The notes: generated by a model not told the origin, from the sequence alone. A stretch of 64,000 bases of DNA from Mesorhizobium sp. WSM2240 (GCF_040438645.1 NZ_CP159253.1:1488001-1552000); one strand, 5' to 3'. Numbered from the stretch's first letter, positions 43,903 through 54,854 are shown. Made by a program: numbers and translations.

Positions 43903-44919
43903 ATGGACACGGTCATGGCGGCGGTAACGGAAAGAATGGAGGGGCGGGGAGACAGGTGGCGTCGCCTTATGGCAACGCCACAGGTCGCCTCGCTGATCAT
44001 CCTCGCCATCGTGCTGGCGGGATTCTCCATCGCCAATCCCAACTTTCTGTCGCCACTCAACATCTCCAACATGATGGCGTTCCTGCCGGAGCTGGGGATC
44101 ATGGCGCTCGCCATGACGCTCCTGCTCACGGCCGGCGAGTTCGACCTCTCCGTCGGCGCGGTATTCGCGCTCGGTCCGGTGCTTGTCATGCTGCTTGCTC
44201 AGACAGCCGGCATGGACATCGGCATTGCCCTGCTCGTCGGATTGGTTGTGTGCATCGCCATAGGCGCAATCAACGGGATCATCGTCACCAAGATCGGCAT
44301 CTCGTCCTTTCTTGTGACGCTGTCGATGCTTCTGATCGTGCGCGGCGTGGCCCTCTACATCACACAGGGCTTCCCGCTCAAATCGTGGGACCAGCCGGGG
44401 TTCTTCGTCACGCTTCTCGCAGGCAGTTTCGATTTCGGCCCGTTCCGGCTCTACACGTCGCTATTCTGGTTCATCGGGCTGACGCTCGTCTGCGCCTATA
44501 TTCTGAACTGGTCCAAGGTCGGCAACTGGATCAGCGCCATCGGCTCTAACCGCAACGCGGCAGTGGCGCGCGGCGTGCCGGCCGACGCCGTCAAGATCTG
44601 GCTGTTCATCACGGCTTCGGTGCTTTCAGGCCTCGCCGGCATGATCAGCGCCTTCCGGATTTCCGCCGCATCCCCCGTCGCGGGCACGGGTTACGAACTG
44701 GAAGTGATCGCCATGGTGGTCGTCGGCGGCACTGCGCTCACCGGCGGGCGCGGCACCATTTTGGGCACAGTCGTCGGCGCTTTCATGCTGCGCGCGATCC
44801 GCAACGGGATCGTTCTGATCGGCGTGCCCGGCCTCGCTTTCAACATCTTCGTTGGCGCGATCATCCTCGTGATGCTGATCCTCCACGCCATGATCCAGAA
44901 GCGGAGCGTACGGCGATGA
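43903..44919 (+). CDS. CUT2-type ABC permease (RbsC-like)
   Basis: 338 residues with eight to ten membrane segments starting near residue 28. Family motifs: LAMTLLLTAGEFDLSVGAVFALGP, IGISSFLVTLSMLL, AIGSNRNAAVARGVPADAVK and VVVGGTALTGGRGTILGTVVGA. It pairs with the single-domain ATPase whose start overlaps its stop by 4 bases. Confidence 0.94.
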   Translation: MDTVMAAVTERMEGRGDRWRRLMATPQVASLIILAIVLAGFSIANPNFLSPLNISNMMAFLPELGIMALAMTLLLTAGEFDLSVGAVFALGPVLVMLLAQTAGMDIGIALLVGLVVCIAIGAINGIIVTKIGISSFLVTLSMLLIVRGVALYITQGFPLKSWDQPGFFVTLLAGSFDFGPFRLYTSLFWFIGLTLVCAYILNWSKVGNWISAIGSNRNAAVARGVPADAVKIWLFITASVLSGLAGMISAFRISAASPVAGTGYELEVIAMVVVGGTALTGGRGTILGTVVGAFMLRAIRNGIVLIGVPGLAFNIFVGAIILVMLILHAMIQKRSVRR

Positions 44920-45698
44920 CGGCTGAAGTCCTGCGCCTGGAGCGCGTGCGCAAATCGTTCGGCAGCGTCAATGCCCTGCGGAGCGCGTCGCTGACCCTTC
45001 GCGAGGGCGAGGTCGTCGCGCTTTTGGGCGATAATGGCGCCGGCAAGTCGACGCTGATCAAGGCAATCTCCGGCGTGCATCCGGTCGATGGCGGCGACAT
45101 CTATGTCCGGGGAGAACGGGCGTCGATCCGATCGGCGCGCGACGCGATCGATCTCGGCATCGAGACGATCCACCAGGACACGTCGCTTGCCCCCGACCTT
45201 TCGATCGCACGCAACCTGTTCCTTGGTCGCGAGCCGGTGAAACTGCCTTTCCTTAGTGTCTTCGCCCCGCTCGATTTCCCGGAACTCCGGCGCGCCGCGT
45301 CTGCGCTGCTGCGGCGGGTCGGCATCTCCAAGAAGCTAGACGCCGATGCGCCGGTCAACACTCTCTCCGGCGGCGAGCGGCAGTCGATCGCGATTTCACG
45401 TGCGATGCAGTTCGCCGCCAAGGTGATCATACTCGACGAGCCGACCAACAATCTTGGCGTCGAGGAGACCCATGGCGTGCTGCGGTTCGTCAAGGAGGTG
45501 CGCGACGCCGGCCATACCGTGCTCTTCATCACGCACAACATCCATCACGTCTTCCAGGTGGCTGACCGTATCGTCGTCATGCGCCGCGGCGAGATCGTCG
45601 CCGAGCGCGCCGTCGAGGACACCGATTTGCTGACGGTCGAGAGCCTCATCATGGGGGTCGACGTGTCGTCCCTGGTCAAAGAAGCGAAGGCGCACTGA
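44916..45698 (+). CDS. CUT2-type ABC ATPase (single domain)
   Basis: 260 residues with one nucleotide-binding domain. Walker A GDNGAGKST, signature LSGGERQSIAISRA, Walker B VIILDEPTNNLG and H-loop FITHNIHHVF are present, so a homodimer would have two competent sites, unlike the two-ATPase importer upstream. It is closely similar in layout to frcA. Its TGA shares one base with the next ATG. Confidence 0.94.
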   Translation: MTAEVLRLERVRKSFGSVNALRSASLTLREGEVVALLGDNGAGKSTLIKAISGVHPVDGGDIYVRGERASIRSARDAIDLGIETIHQDTSLAPDLSIARNLFLGREPVKLPFLSVFAPLDFPELRRAASALLRRVGISKKLDADAPVNTLSGGERQSIAISRAMQFAAKVIILDEPTNNLGVEETHGVLRFVKEVRDAGHTVLFITHNIHHVFQVADRIVVMRRGEIVAERAVEDTDLLTVESLIMGVDVSSLVKEAKAH

Positions 45699-46885
45699 TG
45701 GTTGAGCTCTACGGCCAGACGCTGACGCGCAGGCAGGTTTCGGAACGATCCGGAATGCTCTCGCAATTTGCCGGCGTGCGCCTGATGACGCTCGGCGACG
45801 GGGTGGAGCGCGGCATCCGTATGCTCGAATTCCGCACCGGCAGCGGGCTTCGGTTCACCGCGCTCGTCGATCGCGCGCTCGACATCGCCGACTGCGACTA
45901 CAAGGGCCAGGCCATCGGCTGGCACTCCCCGAGCGGGTTCCGCCATCCCGGTCTGCACGACTACGAAGGGGAAGGCGGCCTCGCTTGGGCGCGATCGTTT
46001 TCAGGTCTGCTCCTGACCTGCGGCCTGGACCACATCCTCGTCCCCGAAGAGGTGCCTGCCGAAAACTACAATTATCCCGGCAGGAAAAGCGTACGGCATT
46101 CGCTCCACGGCCGCATCAGCACGATTCCGGCGCGGCTCACCGGCTACGGCGAGCGCTGGGACGGCGACCGCTGCGTGCTTTGGGCCGAAGGCGTCGTTCA
46201 GCAATCGGCGGTGTTCGGTGAGGACCTTCATCTCCATCGCCGGATGGAGGCGGATGTAGGCGGCAACGAGATCCGCATCTCGGACCGCGTCGTCAATCAC
46301 GGCTTCACGCGCACGCCGCATATGTATTTCTATCATGTGAATGTGAGCCATCCACTGGTCGACGAGGGCTCGCGCTATCTGGCCCCGGTCCGAGATGTGG
46401 TCTGGGCGGCTCATGCCGGCGAGGCCTATCGTGCGCAGGGCGTGGGTTACCGAACGCTGCCTGGCCCGCGGATGAACTTTCGCGAACAGGTCTGGCAGCA
46501 CGAACTTGCCGCCGACGCCGGCGGCAATGTGCCGGTCGCGGTGGTCAATGACCGGATCGGCCTCGGCTTCGAAATCGTCACCCGGAAGAACCAACTTCCC
46601 TGCATGTACCAATGGCAGAATTTTCAGGCCGGCCAGTACGCCATGGGGATCGAGCCGTCGACGCACCATGCGCTCGGCAACACTGCCGCACGCGATCGCG
46701 GCGAGATGATCTGGCTCGAACACGACGAATCCCGGTCCTACGAGGCGACGTTCAGGGTTCTCGACGGCCAGGCCCAGATCGGGGAGGCCGAGCGCCGGAT
46801 CGCCTCGATCGCCAGACAGCCGGAGGAGGATTTTCCGGCGCTGTCGGGCAGGTTCCCCAGACTTGCCGAAGGATCGCGGTCATGA
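45698..46885 (+). CDS. DUF4432 family protein (aldose 1-epimerase-like fold)
   Basis: 395 residues matching the DUF4432 group of galactose-mutarotase-like proteins. Features: a VDRALDIADCDYKGQAIGW stretch near residue 55, a His-rich centre (HMYFYHVNVSHPL) and C-terminal QWQNFQAGQYAMGIEPSTHH. Members are usually encoded with sugar transport and catabolic genes and are thought to act on sugar anomers or as epimerases; no reaction is established here. It starts on the last base of the ATPase stop codon, so it is tightly coupled to the importer. Confidence 0.85.
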   Translation: MVELYGQTLTRRQVSERSGMLSQFAGVRLMTLGDGVERGIRMLEFRTGSGLRFTALVDRALDIADCDYKGQAIGWHSPSGFRHPGLHDYEGEGGLAWARSFSGLLLTCGLDHILVPEEVPAENYNYPGRKSVRHSLHGRISTIPARLTGYGERWDGDRCVLWAEGVVQQSAVFGEDLHLHRRMEADVGGNEIRISDRVVNHGFTRTPHMYFYHVNVSHPLVDEGSRYLAPVRDVVWAAHAGEAYRAQGVGYRTLPGPRMNFREQVWQHELAADAGGNVPVAVVNDRIGLGFEIVTRKNQLPCMYQWQNFQAGQYAMGIEPSTHHALGNTAARDRGEMIWLEHDESRSYEATFRVLDGQAQIGEAERRIASIARQPEEDFPALSGRFPRLAEGSRS

Positions 46886-46973
46886 AGCCAGAGGGGAAGA
46901 TAATCGGCATTCGGGAGAAATGCGCGAGGAGGATCGGGAGGAACGGGACAAGAGACAGTTCTTGGAGAATACG

Positions 46974-48068
46974 ATGACGATCTTGGAAAAGAAGAAGCGC
47001 GACTACAGCCTCGTCGGCGAAAGCACGCGCATAGCGATCGAGACCGGTCTCGCCTCGGCCGAGTGGTATCACACCGAGGTGCCGCGCAAGGTGATGAAGG
47101 AACTGATGCAGCGTTCGGACGGGCCTGCCATCCGCGACACCATCATCTGGCTCGGTGTCCTAATTGCCTCGGCAGCCGGCGCGATCGCCTTCTGGGGCAC
47201 GTGGTGGTGCGTGCCGTTTTTCCTCGTCTACGGCGTCTTTTACGCCTCCGCGAGCGACTCGCGCTGGCATGAATGCGGTCACGGCACCGCGTTCCGCACG
47301 CGCTGGATGAACGACGTGGTCTACCAGATCGCCTCCTTCATGCTGATGCGCAATCCGGTGACCTGGCGGTGGAGCCATGCGCGGCACCACACAGATACGT
47401 ACATTGTTGGCCGCGACGCCGAGATCGCCGTCATGCGGCCGCCGGACCTCCTGAAAGCGGCGCTGATGTTCACGGGCATACTGGATTTCCGCTATTCGCT
47501 GCCGACGCTCTTCCGCAATGCATTCGGCAATCTCTCGGCCGAGGAGAAGAGCTACATTCCGGAAATGGAGTGGCGAAAGGCGATCGCCGCCGCCCGCTGG
47601 CACGTGGCGATCTATGTCGCGATTGTCGCCCTTGCCATCGCTACGCGATCATGGCTGCCGCTGATGCTGATTGGCGGCCCGCGCCTTTACGGAACTTGGC
47701 ACATGGTGCTGACCGGCCTGCTTCAGCATATCGGCTTGGCCGATAATGTCGTCGACCACCGGCTGAACACGCGCACCGTCTACATGAATCCGATCAGCCG
47801 GTTCATCTACTGGAACATGAACTACCATGTGGAGCACCACATGTTCCCCATGATCCCCTACCACGCGCTGCCGCGGCTGCACGAACTGATCAAACACGAT
47901 TTGCCCGAGCCGAACCCCTCGATGTGGCACGCCTATCGCGAAGTCTGGCCAGTGCTTCTCAAGCAACTGAAATACGAGGACTACTTCCTCAAGCGCGACC
48001 TGCCACCGACGGCGCGGCCCTATCGCGGCGAATTCCATGAGCTGACGACAGCGGCCGCGGCCGAGTAG
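46974..48068 (+). CDS. Membrane-bound fatty acid desaturase/alkane hydroxylase-family oxygenase, MocD-like
   Basis: 364 residues from the ATG with GGAG 7 bases upstream; the longer frame to 46863 lies partly within the previous gene and is not used. Three histidine boxes typical of the diiron membrane oxygenases: HECGH (99-103), HARHH (135-139) and HVEHH (285-289). Hydrophobic segments sit at about 45-85 and 210-240. A Rieske ferredoxin and a ferredoxin reductase follow immediately, so this is the terminal oxygenase of a three-component system. That trio is the arrangement described for rhizopine O-demethylation (MocD, MocE, MocF). The target here is inferred to be an O-methylated polyol. Confidence 0.88.
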   Translation: MTILEKKKRDYSLVGESTRIAIETGLASAEWYHTEVPRKVMKELMQRSDGPAIRDTIIWLGVLIASAAGAIAFWGTWWCVPFFLVYGVFYASASDSRWHECGHGTAFRTRWMNDVVYQIASFMLMRNPVTWRWSHARHHTDTYIVGRDAEIAVMRPPDLLKAALMFTGILDFRYSLPTLFRNAFGNLSAEEKSYIPEMEWRKAIAAARWHVAIYVAIVALAIATRSWLPLMLIGGPRLYGTWHMVLTGLLQHIGLADNVVDHRLNTRTVYMNPISRFIYWNMNYHVEHHMFPMIPYHALPRLHELIKHDLPEPNPSMWHAYREVWPVLLKQLKYEDYFLKRDLPPTARPYRGEFHELTTAAAAE

Positions 48069-48135
48069 TCAACCCGACGTAACAATCCCGACGCCGAACC
48101 GCGAGGCGTCTCCCGAGATCAATGGAACAACACAA

Positions 48136-48462
48136 ATGCCTGAATGGATCGTGGCGTGCGCCGTAGACGATGTGGACGAGGAAGATGTGATCCGCTTCGA
48201 CCATGACGGCCGGACGTTCGCCATCTACCGCTCGCCCGATGACGAGTTCTTTGCAACCGATGGCCTCTGCACGCACGAGAAGGTGCATCTGGCGGACGGG
48301 CTGGTGATGGACGACATCATCGAGTGCCCGAAACACAATGGCCGCTTCAACTACAAGACTGGGGCCGCCAAGGGCGCGCCGGTCTGCGTCAATCTGCAAA
48401 CTTATCCGGTGAAGGTGGAAGCCGGAAAGGTCATGATCGAGATCGGCGAACGCGATGGCTGA
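48136..48462 (+). CDS. mocE: Rieske [2Fe-2S] ferredoxin, MocE family
   Basis: 108 residues. The Rieske cluster ligands are Cys45 and His47 (LCTHEKVHL) and Cys64 and His67 (ECPKHNGRF). No membrane anchor or signal, so it is a soluble electron carrier between the reductase encoded next and the desaturase-type oxygenase encoded before. The gene overlaps the reductase start by 8 bases (ATGGCTGA). Rieske ferredoxins of biphenyl-type dioxygenases look similar, but the neighbouring oxygenase is of the desaturase type, not a ring-hydroxylating dioxygenase. Confidence 0.9.
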   Translation: MPEWIVACAVDDVDEEDVIRFDHDGRTFAIYRSPDDEFFATDGLCTHEKVHLADGLVMDDIIECPKHNGRFNYKTGAAKGAPVCVNLQTYPVKVEAGKVMIEIGERDG

Positions 48463-49687
48463 CGTCGGCATGGTCCTTGTGGGTGCCGGCGAAGCCGGCA
48501 CGCGCGCAGCTTTCGCGTTGCGCGAGGAGGGGTATGCCGGACAAGTCACGTTGATCGGCGCGGAACGGCATCTCCCCTATGAGCGTCCGCCTTTGTCAAA
48601 AGACGCCATGGCTCCGGCCGGCGCTGGCATGAAAGCGATCGCGGACGCCGAGCGCTTCGAGCAGGCGGGCATACGGCTCGTTCTGTCGGCGGCTGCGATC
48701 TCCATCGACCGCGCCGCCCGTGAGGTCCAACTGGAAAGTGGCGCTTCCCTTGCCTATGACAGGCTGCTGCTGGCCACGGGTGCTCGTCCCCGCAGGTTGG
48801 CGATGGCGGAAAACTCCCGCCGATGCGTCTATCTCCGGACACATGATGATGCAGAGGCCATCCGCTCCCATTTGCGGTCCGGCGCCCGCATCGCGGTGAT
48901 CGGCGGAGGCTTCATCGGCCTGGAACTGGCTGCGGCGGCGCGGATCAGGGGCTGCGAGGTCACGGTGATCGAGGCTGAGAAGCGCCTTCTCACGCGCGCC
49001 GTGCCGGCCGGGATCGCGGCAGTGCTGCATGAGGCCCACACGAGGAGCGGCGTCGACATCCGCTGCGGTGCAGCCATCACCGCCATTTGCGATGGCGGTG
49101 ATGGCGTCTCAATCGCACTGGCCGACGGCGCTTCGATCGAAGCCGACGCGTGCATCATCGGCATAGGTGCGATACCGAACACGGATCTGGCCGAAAGAGC
49201 CGGGTTGGAGCTCGAAAACGGCATCCGTGTCGACGGGCGCATGGCGACGTCCGATCCGCACATCTTCGCCGCGGGCGACTGCTGTTCGTTTCCGCTTGGC
49301 GTCTATGCCGGCAGGCGGGTCCGTCTCGAAGCCTGGCGCAACGCCCAGGACCAGGGGAATTTGGCAGCTCGCAACATGCTGGGCAGGCAGGAAGACTTCG
49401 CCGCAATCCCGTGGTTCTGGTCGGATCAGTTCGATTTGTCTCTCCAGATTGCGGGGCTCGTCGACGAGGGTGTGGAGACCATCCGCCGGGAGATCGGCGA
49501 GCGCGCATTCATCCTGTTCCACTTGGCCGGCGACGGCAGGCTCGTCGCTGCAAGCGGCATCGGCCAAGGGAATGCCGTCGCCCGCGACATACGCCTGACA
49601 GAAATGCTTATCGGCAAAAGGGCGAAGCCGCCGCGCGACAAGCTGGCGACCGCCAAAACCAAGCTGAAGACATTGCTTGCCGCCTAA
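48455..49687 (+). CDS. FAD-dependent ferredoxin reductase, MocF-like
   Basis: 410 residues, the usual length for NAD(P)H:ferredoxin reductases of oxygenase systems. FAD-binding GAGEAG starts at residue 10, LPYERPPLSKD follows, the NAD(P)-binding motif VIGGGFIGLELAAAA is at about 148, and HIFAAGDCCSF holds the second FAD contact. It passes electrons from NAD(P)H to the Rieske protein encoded just upstream. The PanB-like gene follows after 11 bases. Confidence 0.92.
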   Translation: MADVGMVLVGAGEAGTRAAFALREEGYAGQVTLIGAERHLPYERPPLSKDAMAPAGAGMKAIADAERFEQAGIRLVLSAAAISIDRAAREVQLESGASLAYDRLLLATGARPRRLAMAENSRRCVYLRTHDDAEAIRSHLRSGARIAVIGGGFIGLELAAAARIRGCEVTVIEAEKRLLTRAVPAGIAAVLHEAHTRSGVDIRCGAAITAICDGGDGVSIALADGASIEADACIIGIGAIPNTDLAERAGLELENGIRVDGRMATSDPHIFAAGDCCSFPLGVYAGRRVRLEAWRNAQDQGNLAARNMLGRQEDFAAIPWFWSDQFDLSLQIAGLVDEGVETIRREIGERAFILFHLAGDGRLVAASGIGQGNAVARDIRLTEMLIGKRAKPPRDKLATAKTKLKTLLAA

Positions 49688-49698
49688 GGGGAACGAAT

Positions 49699-50499
49699 AT
49701 GAGCAGAACCAGACCGACTATCGCCGATCTACGCGCGATGAAGGGCAAGCGTCAGCTGACCATGCTGCGCGTCATGACGCTTGAAGAAGCCGAAGCCGCC
49801 GAGCGGGCCGGCATCGACATCGTCTCGATCCCGCCCGACCTCCTGCTCGACCCCCGGTATCGCGACGCCGCTCCGAGCCTTTTCTCCATGCCTGGGGACA
49901 ATTTCTACGAAATCGGCACAGCGGACGATTTCCTGCGCTGGGCGTTCAAAATGTACAAGGCCAGCGCCGACGCGGTCTATTGCAGCGCGAGCTACGCAAC
50001 CATCAAGCGGATGGCCGACGAAGCGATCCCGGTGATCGGCCATGTCGGCCTCATTCCGTCGCGCCGGACCTGGACCGGCGGCTGGAAAGCGGTCGGCAAG
50101 ACCACCGAAAGCGCGCTTGAGATTCTGGCCGCGGTCCGGCAGCTGGAGGTGGCGGGCGCCTTCGGAGCGGAGATCGAGGTTGTCCCCGTGGAAGTCGCAA
50201 CCGCCATTTCGGAGCGCACATCCCTGTTCATGATCTCCATGGGGGCGGGCGACGGCTGTGACGCGCAATATCTCTTCGCCGAGGATGTGCTCGGCCAGAA
50301 CCGCGGGCACATGCCGCGTCATTCCAAGGTCTATCGCAACTTTGCAGCCGAGTTCGACAGGCTGCAGGCGGAACGCGTCGCGGCGTTCCGCGAATTCGTG
50401 GCCGATGTCGAGAGCCAGGCTTTTCCGGAAGATCGCCATATCGTACACATGGACATCGCCGAATTGCGGGCTTTCATGGACAAGATCGAGAAGCGATGA
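49699..50499 (+). CDS. panB: Ketopantoate hydroxymethyltransferase family protein (PanB-like)
   Basis: 266 residues, the normal PanB length. The true enzyme moves a one-carbon unit from 5,10-methylene-THF to 2-oxoisovalerate. Family motifs are present: RAGIDIVSIPPD, VIGHVGLIPSR and VVPVEVATAISER with the catalytic Glu. No panC or other pantothenate gene is near; it lies between the oxygenase trio and purU, so a one-carbon role in the demethylation pathway is plausible, perhaps with another 2-oxo acid. A plain second copy of panB is the alternative. It overlaps purU by 4 bases. Confidence 0.85.
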   Translation: MSRTRPTIADLRAMKGKRQLTMLRVMTLEEAEAAERAGIDIVSIPPDLLLDPRYRDAAPSLFSMPGDNFYEIGTADDFLRWAFKMYKASADAVYCSASYATIKRMADEAIPVIGHVGLIPSRRTWTGGWKAVGKTTESALEILAAVRQLEVAGAFGAEIEVVPVEVATAISERTSLFMISMGAGDGCDAQYLFAEDVLGQNRGHMPRHSKVYRNFAAEFDRLQAERVAAFREFVADVESQAFPEDRHIVHMDIAELRAFMDKIEKR

Positions 50500-51387
50500 G
50501 CGCCTCAAACTCGCGGCCAGCCGAGTCCGTTATCGCTGGCGCCCCTGCCCATGTGATCACCCTTTCCTGCGAGGACCGTCCAGGCATTGTCGCCGCGGTG
50601 ACTACGGAACTGGCGCGGCTTGGGGGCCAATATCACCGAGAGCAGCCAATTCTGGGATCGGCTGACGAACCGCTTCTTCATGCGGATTGCCTTTGCAGGG
50701 CCAGCCGATGCAACTCCCGCCAGTCTTGAACGGGCGCTCGCGGCTCCGATCGGGCAGTTCGGCATGACGGCAGCCATAGCGGACCAGTTCAGACGCCCGA
50801 AGATCGTGGCCATGGTGTCGAAATTCGATCACGCCTTGCTGCATCTTCTCTACCAGATCCGCGTCGGCTGGCTGAACGCGGAGGTGGTCGCCATCGTCTC
50901 GAACCATGAGAGCGGCCGGCGCACCGCCGACCTGGAGGGGGTGCCGTTTCACCATTGGCCGGTGACCGCGGCCAACAAGGCCGAGCAGGAACAGAAGCTA
51001 ATGCGGCTGGTGGAAGAGACCGGCGCGGAACTCGTCGTTCTCGCCCGCTATATGCAGGTCTTCTCCGGCGATTTATCCGCCCGCCTCTCGGGCAGGGCGA
51101 TCAACATCCATCATTCCTTCCTGCCGAGCTTCAAGGGCGCCAAGCCCTATCATCAGGCATTTGAGCGGGGCGTCAAACTGATCGGGGCAACGGCGCATTA
51201 CGTGACCGGCGATCTGGATGAGGGGCCGATCATCGAACAGGAGACGGAACGGGTCTCCCACGCCCAGAGCGCTGACGACTTCGTGGCCGTCGGGCGCGAC
51301 ATCGAGAGCCGCGTCCTGGCGCGTGCCGTCAAGCTGCATCTCGAAGGCCGCGTCATGTTCAATGGCCACAAGACGATCGTTTTTTGA
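50496..51387 (+). pseudogene. purU: Formyltetrahydrofolate deformylase purU with a one-base frameshift
   Basis: The intact family member hydrolyses 10-formyl-THF to formate and THF. The N-terminal ACT part (VITLSCEDRPGIVAAVTTELARLG) is in one frame and the rest, from GANITESSQFWDR on, is in the next. Removing one G from the run of five at 50622-50626 joins them into a 296-residue protein of normal length. The C-terminal formyltransferase domain is undamaged (NIHHSFLPSFKG, TGDLDEGPIIEQE). Either the gene is recently broken, or the G-run is a sequencing error or is decoded by slippage. A TTG at 50620 could restart the catalytic half. Confidence 0.9.
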
Positions 51388-51415
51388 CAAGCAGTTGAAC
51401 AGCTGCCGGCTTGTC
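51386..51415. other. Weak inverted repeat at the end of purU
   Basis: GACAAGC (51386-51392) and GCTTGTC (51409-51415) can form a 7-bp stem with a 16-base loop overlapping the purU stop. The T-run lies before it on the plus strand, so it is not a standard terminator for purU. It could be a weak end for either purU or the tRNA. Confidence 0.3.
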
Positions 51416-51476
51416 GGCGATTGCTGCCAAATTTGTGGGGAAGAATACGGTCTTTGCTGCAAGCCGTTGTTTTTAC

Positions 51477-51553
51477 TGGTCGGAGTGGCAGGATTTGAAC
51501 CTGCGACCCCGTCGTCCCGAACGACGTGCGCTACCAGACTGCGCTACACTCCG
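51477..51553 (-). tRNA. tRNA-Pro (anticodon CGG)
   Basis: Read on the minus strand it folds as a full cloverleaf of 77 bases with encoded CCA. The acceptor arm CGGAGTG pairs with CACTCCG over 7 bp, the D-arm contains GCGCAGTCTGGTAGCGC, and the anticodon stem CGTCG/CGACG holds the loop TTCGGGA, giving anticodon CGG. The T-arm contains GGTTCAAATCC. Anticodon CGG reads the CCG proline codon. Confidence 0.95.
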
Positions 51554-51567
51554 TGACCAGACGCGGG

Positions 51568-51596
51568 CTTATAGCCGCCGCGAAAAATTACCGCAA
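51568..51596 (-). promoter_or_regulatory. Promoter of tRNA-Pro
   Basis: On the minus strand TATAAG (51573-51568) is a five-of-six -10 box, and TTGCGG (51596-51591) a partial -35 box, 17 bases apart. A G+C-rich stretch CCCGCG follows the -10, as expected for a stable-RNA promoter, and the tRNA begins about 15 bases on. Confidence 0.6.
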
Positions 51597-51678
51597 GCGC
51601 TTAAGCGGGGTTGCGCAGCCAATGCAACATTTTCCCACCATCCGCATGGCGCTCCGTTTGCGCCAGGCAGAGGAAACG

Positions 51679-53142
<1,464 letters not shown>

Positions 53143-53201
53143 GCTGATCTCCAGATTGTTCCAGGCATGACCTCGTTCCGAGGCCATGCGACTTCGTCTG
53201 C

Positions 53202-54854
53202 TCACCGGTCCGAAACCTGCCAGCGCGGATTGATCCACGGCTCCTGATTGGACGGGGGCAGCGGCGCGCGGCCGAGAATATGGTCGGCCGCCTTCTCCCC
53301 TGTCATAATCGACGGCGCGTTGAGATTGCCGTTGGTGACCCGCGGGACAATCGAGGAATCGGCGACGCGCAGACCCTCGACGCCAATGACCCGGCATTCC
53401 GGATCGACCACGCTTTGCGGATCGTCCGCCCGCCCCATCCGGCAGGTGCCGCAGGGATGATAGGCGCTTTCGGCATGCTCCCGGATGAAATCGTCGAGTT
53501 CATCGTCGCTCTGAACATGCGCGCCGGGGGATATTTCCTTGCCGCGATACGGATCGAAAGCAGGCTGGCCGAAGATCTCGCGCGTCAGCCGGATGCAGTG
53601 GCGGAAATCTGCCCAGTCGTCGGGATGCGACATATAGTTGAAGCGGATTTCCGGCTTCGCCCATGGGTCGCTTGAGCGCAGCGCAACGGTCCCCCGCGAT
53701 TTCGACCGCATCGGGCCGACATGGGCCTGAAAACCGTGCGACTTGGCCGCCGCCTTGCCGTCGTAGCGGACGGCAGCCGGAAGGAAGTGGTACTGGATGT
53801 CGGGATAATCGACGCCGGCCTTCGATCGCACGAAAGCCGCCGCCTCGAAATGGTTGGTGGCGCCGAGGCCGCTCTTGAAGAACAGCCACTCGGCGCCAAT
53901 GAGTGCCTTCGAGAACGGGTTCAGCACCGAATAAAGCGTGATCGGCTGGATAGATTCCTGCTGGATATAGAGTTCCATGTGGTCCTGCAGGTTTTGGCCG
54001 ACGCCCGGCCGGTCCACGACCACTTCTATGCCGTGCCGGCGCAGCTGCTCGGCCGGTCCGATTCCCGACAGCATCAGGAGCTTGGGCGAGTTGATCGACG
54101 ACGCCGCGACGATCACCTCACGCCGCGCTTTAACGACTTGAATCTGTTTGCGAGCTTCGATCTCGACGCCGACGGCGCGTTGATTCTCCATGACGATTTT
54201 TCGCGCCAAGCCTTTGACGAGGTTGACATTCTGGCGCTTCAGCGCTGGCCGCAGATACGCGTTGGCCGTCGACCAGCGGCGGCCGCCATGGATCGTCTGC
54301 TCCATCGCCCCGAAACCTTCCTGTTTCGAGCCGTTATAGTCGTCGGTAAGCTCGAAGCCCGCCTGCCTGCCGGCCTCGATGAACGCGGCGTAGAGCGGGT
54401 TCTTGCGCGGTCCGCGCTGGATGTTGAGCGGGCCGCCCTTGCCGCGCCAGCCTTCCTCGCCGCCGATCGAATTCTCCATCCGCTTGAAGTAGGGCAGCAC
54501 GTCGGCAAAGGACCATCCGGTCGCGCCCTGTTCGGACCAGTGGTCGAAATCTCCCGCATGCCCCCGGACATAGACCATGCCGTTGATCGAGGACGATCCG
54601 CCCAGCACCTTACCGCGCGGCGTGGCGAGAATTCTGCCGCCCAGATGCGGCTCCGGCTCCGTGGAAAATCCCCAGTCGTAGCGGTTCATATTCATCGGCA
54701 AGGAGAGCGCCGACGGCATCTGGATCAGCGGGCCGAAATCCGACCCGCCATATTCGATGACGATAACCGAATGCTTGCCGTCCTCCGACAGGCGGTAGGC
54801 AAGCGCCGCGCCGGCGGAGCCCGACCCGATGATGACGAAATCGGCTTCAAGCAT
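53202..54854 (-). CDS. betA: Choline dehydrogenase
   Basis: 550 residues of the GMC flavoprotein oxidoreductase family. FAD-binding [20 protein letters not shown] at the N-terminus; GMC signatures [18 protein letters not shown] and [16 protein letters not shown]; catalytic His in [13 protein letters not shown] near residue 465. It oxidises choline to betaine aldehyde. The start lies 8 bases inside the preceding dehydratase gene, so the two are coupled. Confidence 0.95.
   Translation of the reverse strand: MLEADFVIIGSGSAGAALAYRLSEDGKHSVIVIEYGGSDFGPLIQMPSALSLPMNMNRYDWGFSTEPEPHLGGRILATPRGKVLGGSSSINGMVYVRGHAGDFDHWSEQGATGWSFADVLPYFKRMENSIGGEEGWRGKGGPLNIQRGPRKNPLYAAFIEAGRQAGFELTDDYNGSKQEGFGAMEQTIHGGRRWSTANAYLRPALKRQNVNLVKGLARKIVMENQRAVGVEIEARKQIQVVKARREVIVAASSINSPKLLMLSGIGPAEQLRRHGIEVVVDRPGVGQNLQDHMELYIQQESIQPITLYSVLNPFSKALIGAEWLFFKSGLGATNHFEAAAFVRSKAGVDYPDIQYHFLPAAVRYDGKAAAKSHGFQAHVGPMRSKSRGTVALRSSDPWAKPEIRFNYMSHPDDWADFRHCIRLTREIFGQPAFDPYRGKEISPGAHVQSDDELDDFIREHAESAYHPCGTCRMGRADDPQSVVDPECRVIGVEGLRVADSSIVPRVTNGNLNAPSIMTGEKAADHILGRAPLPPSNQEPWINPRWQVSDR

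Noticed and set aside
44916..45698. Degenerate ATPase like the upstream pair
   Set aside because: Walker A, signature and Walker B are all intact; only the D-loop is unusual, as in frcA.
46863..46973. Extra N-terminal extension of the desaturase-like gene
   Set aside because: Highly charged, begins within the previous gene, and the ATG at 46974 has GGAG at the right distance.
51477..51553. tRNA-Pro as an attachment site for an integrated element
   Set aside because: No integrase, no repeat of the tRNA 3' end and no change of gene style on either side were found.
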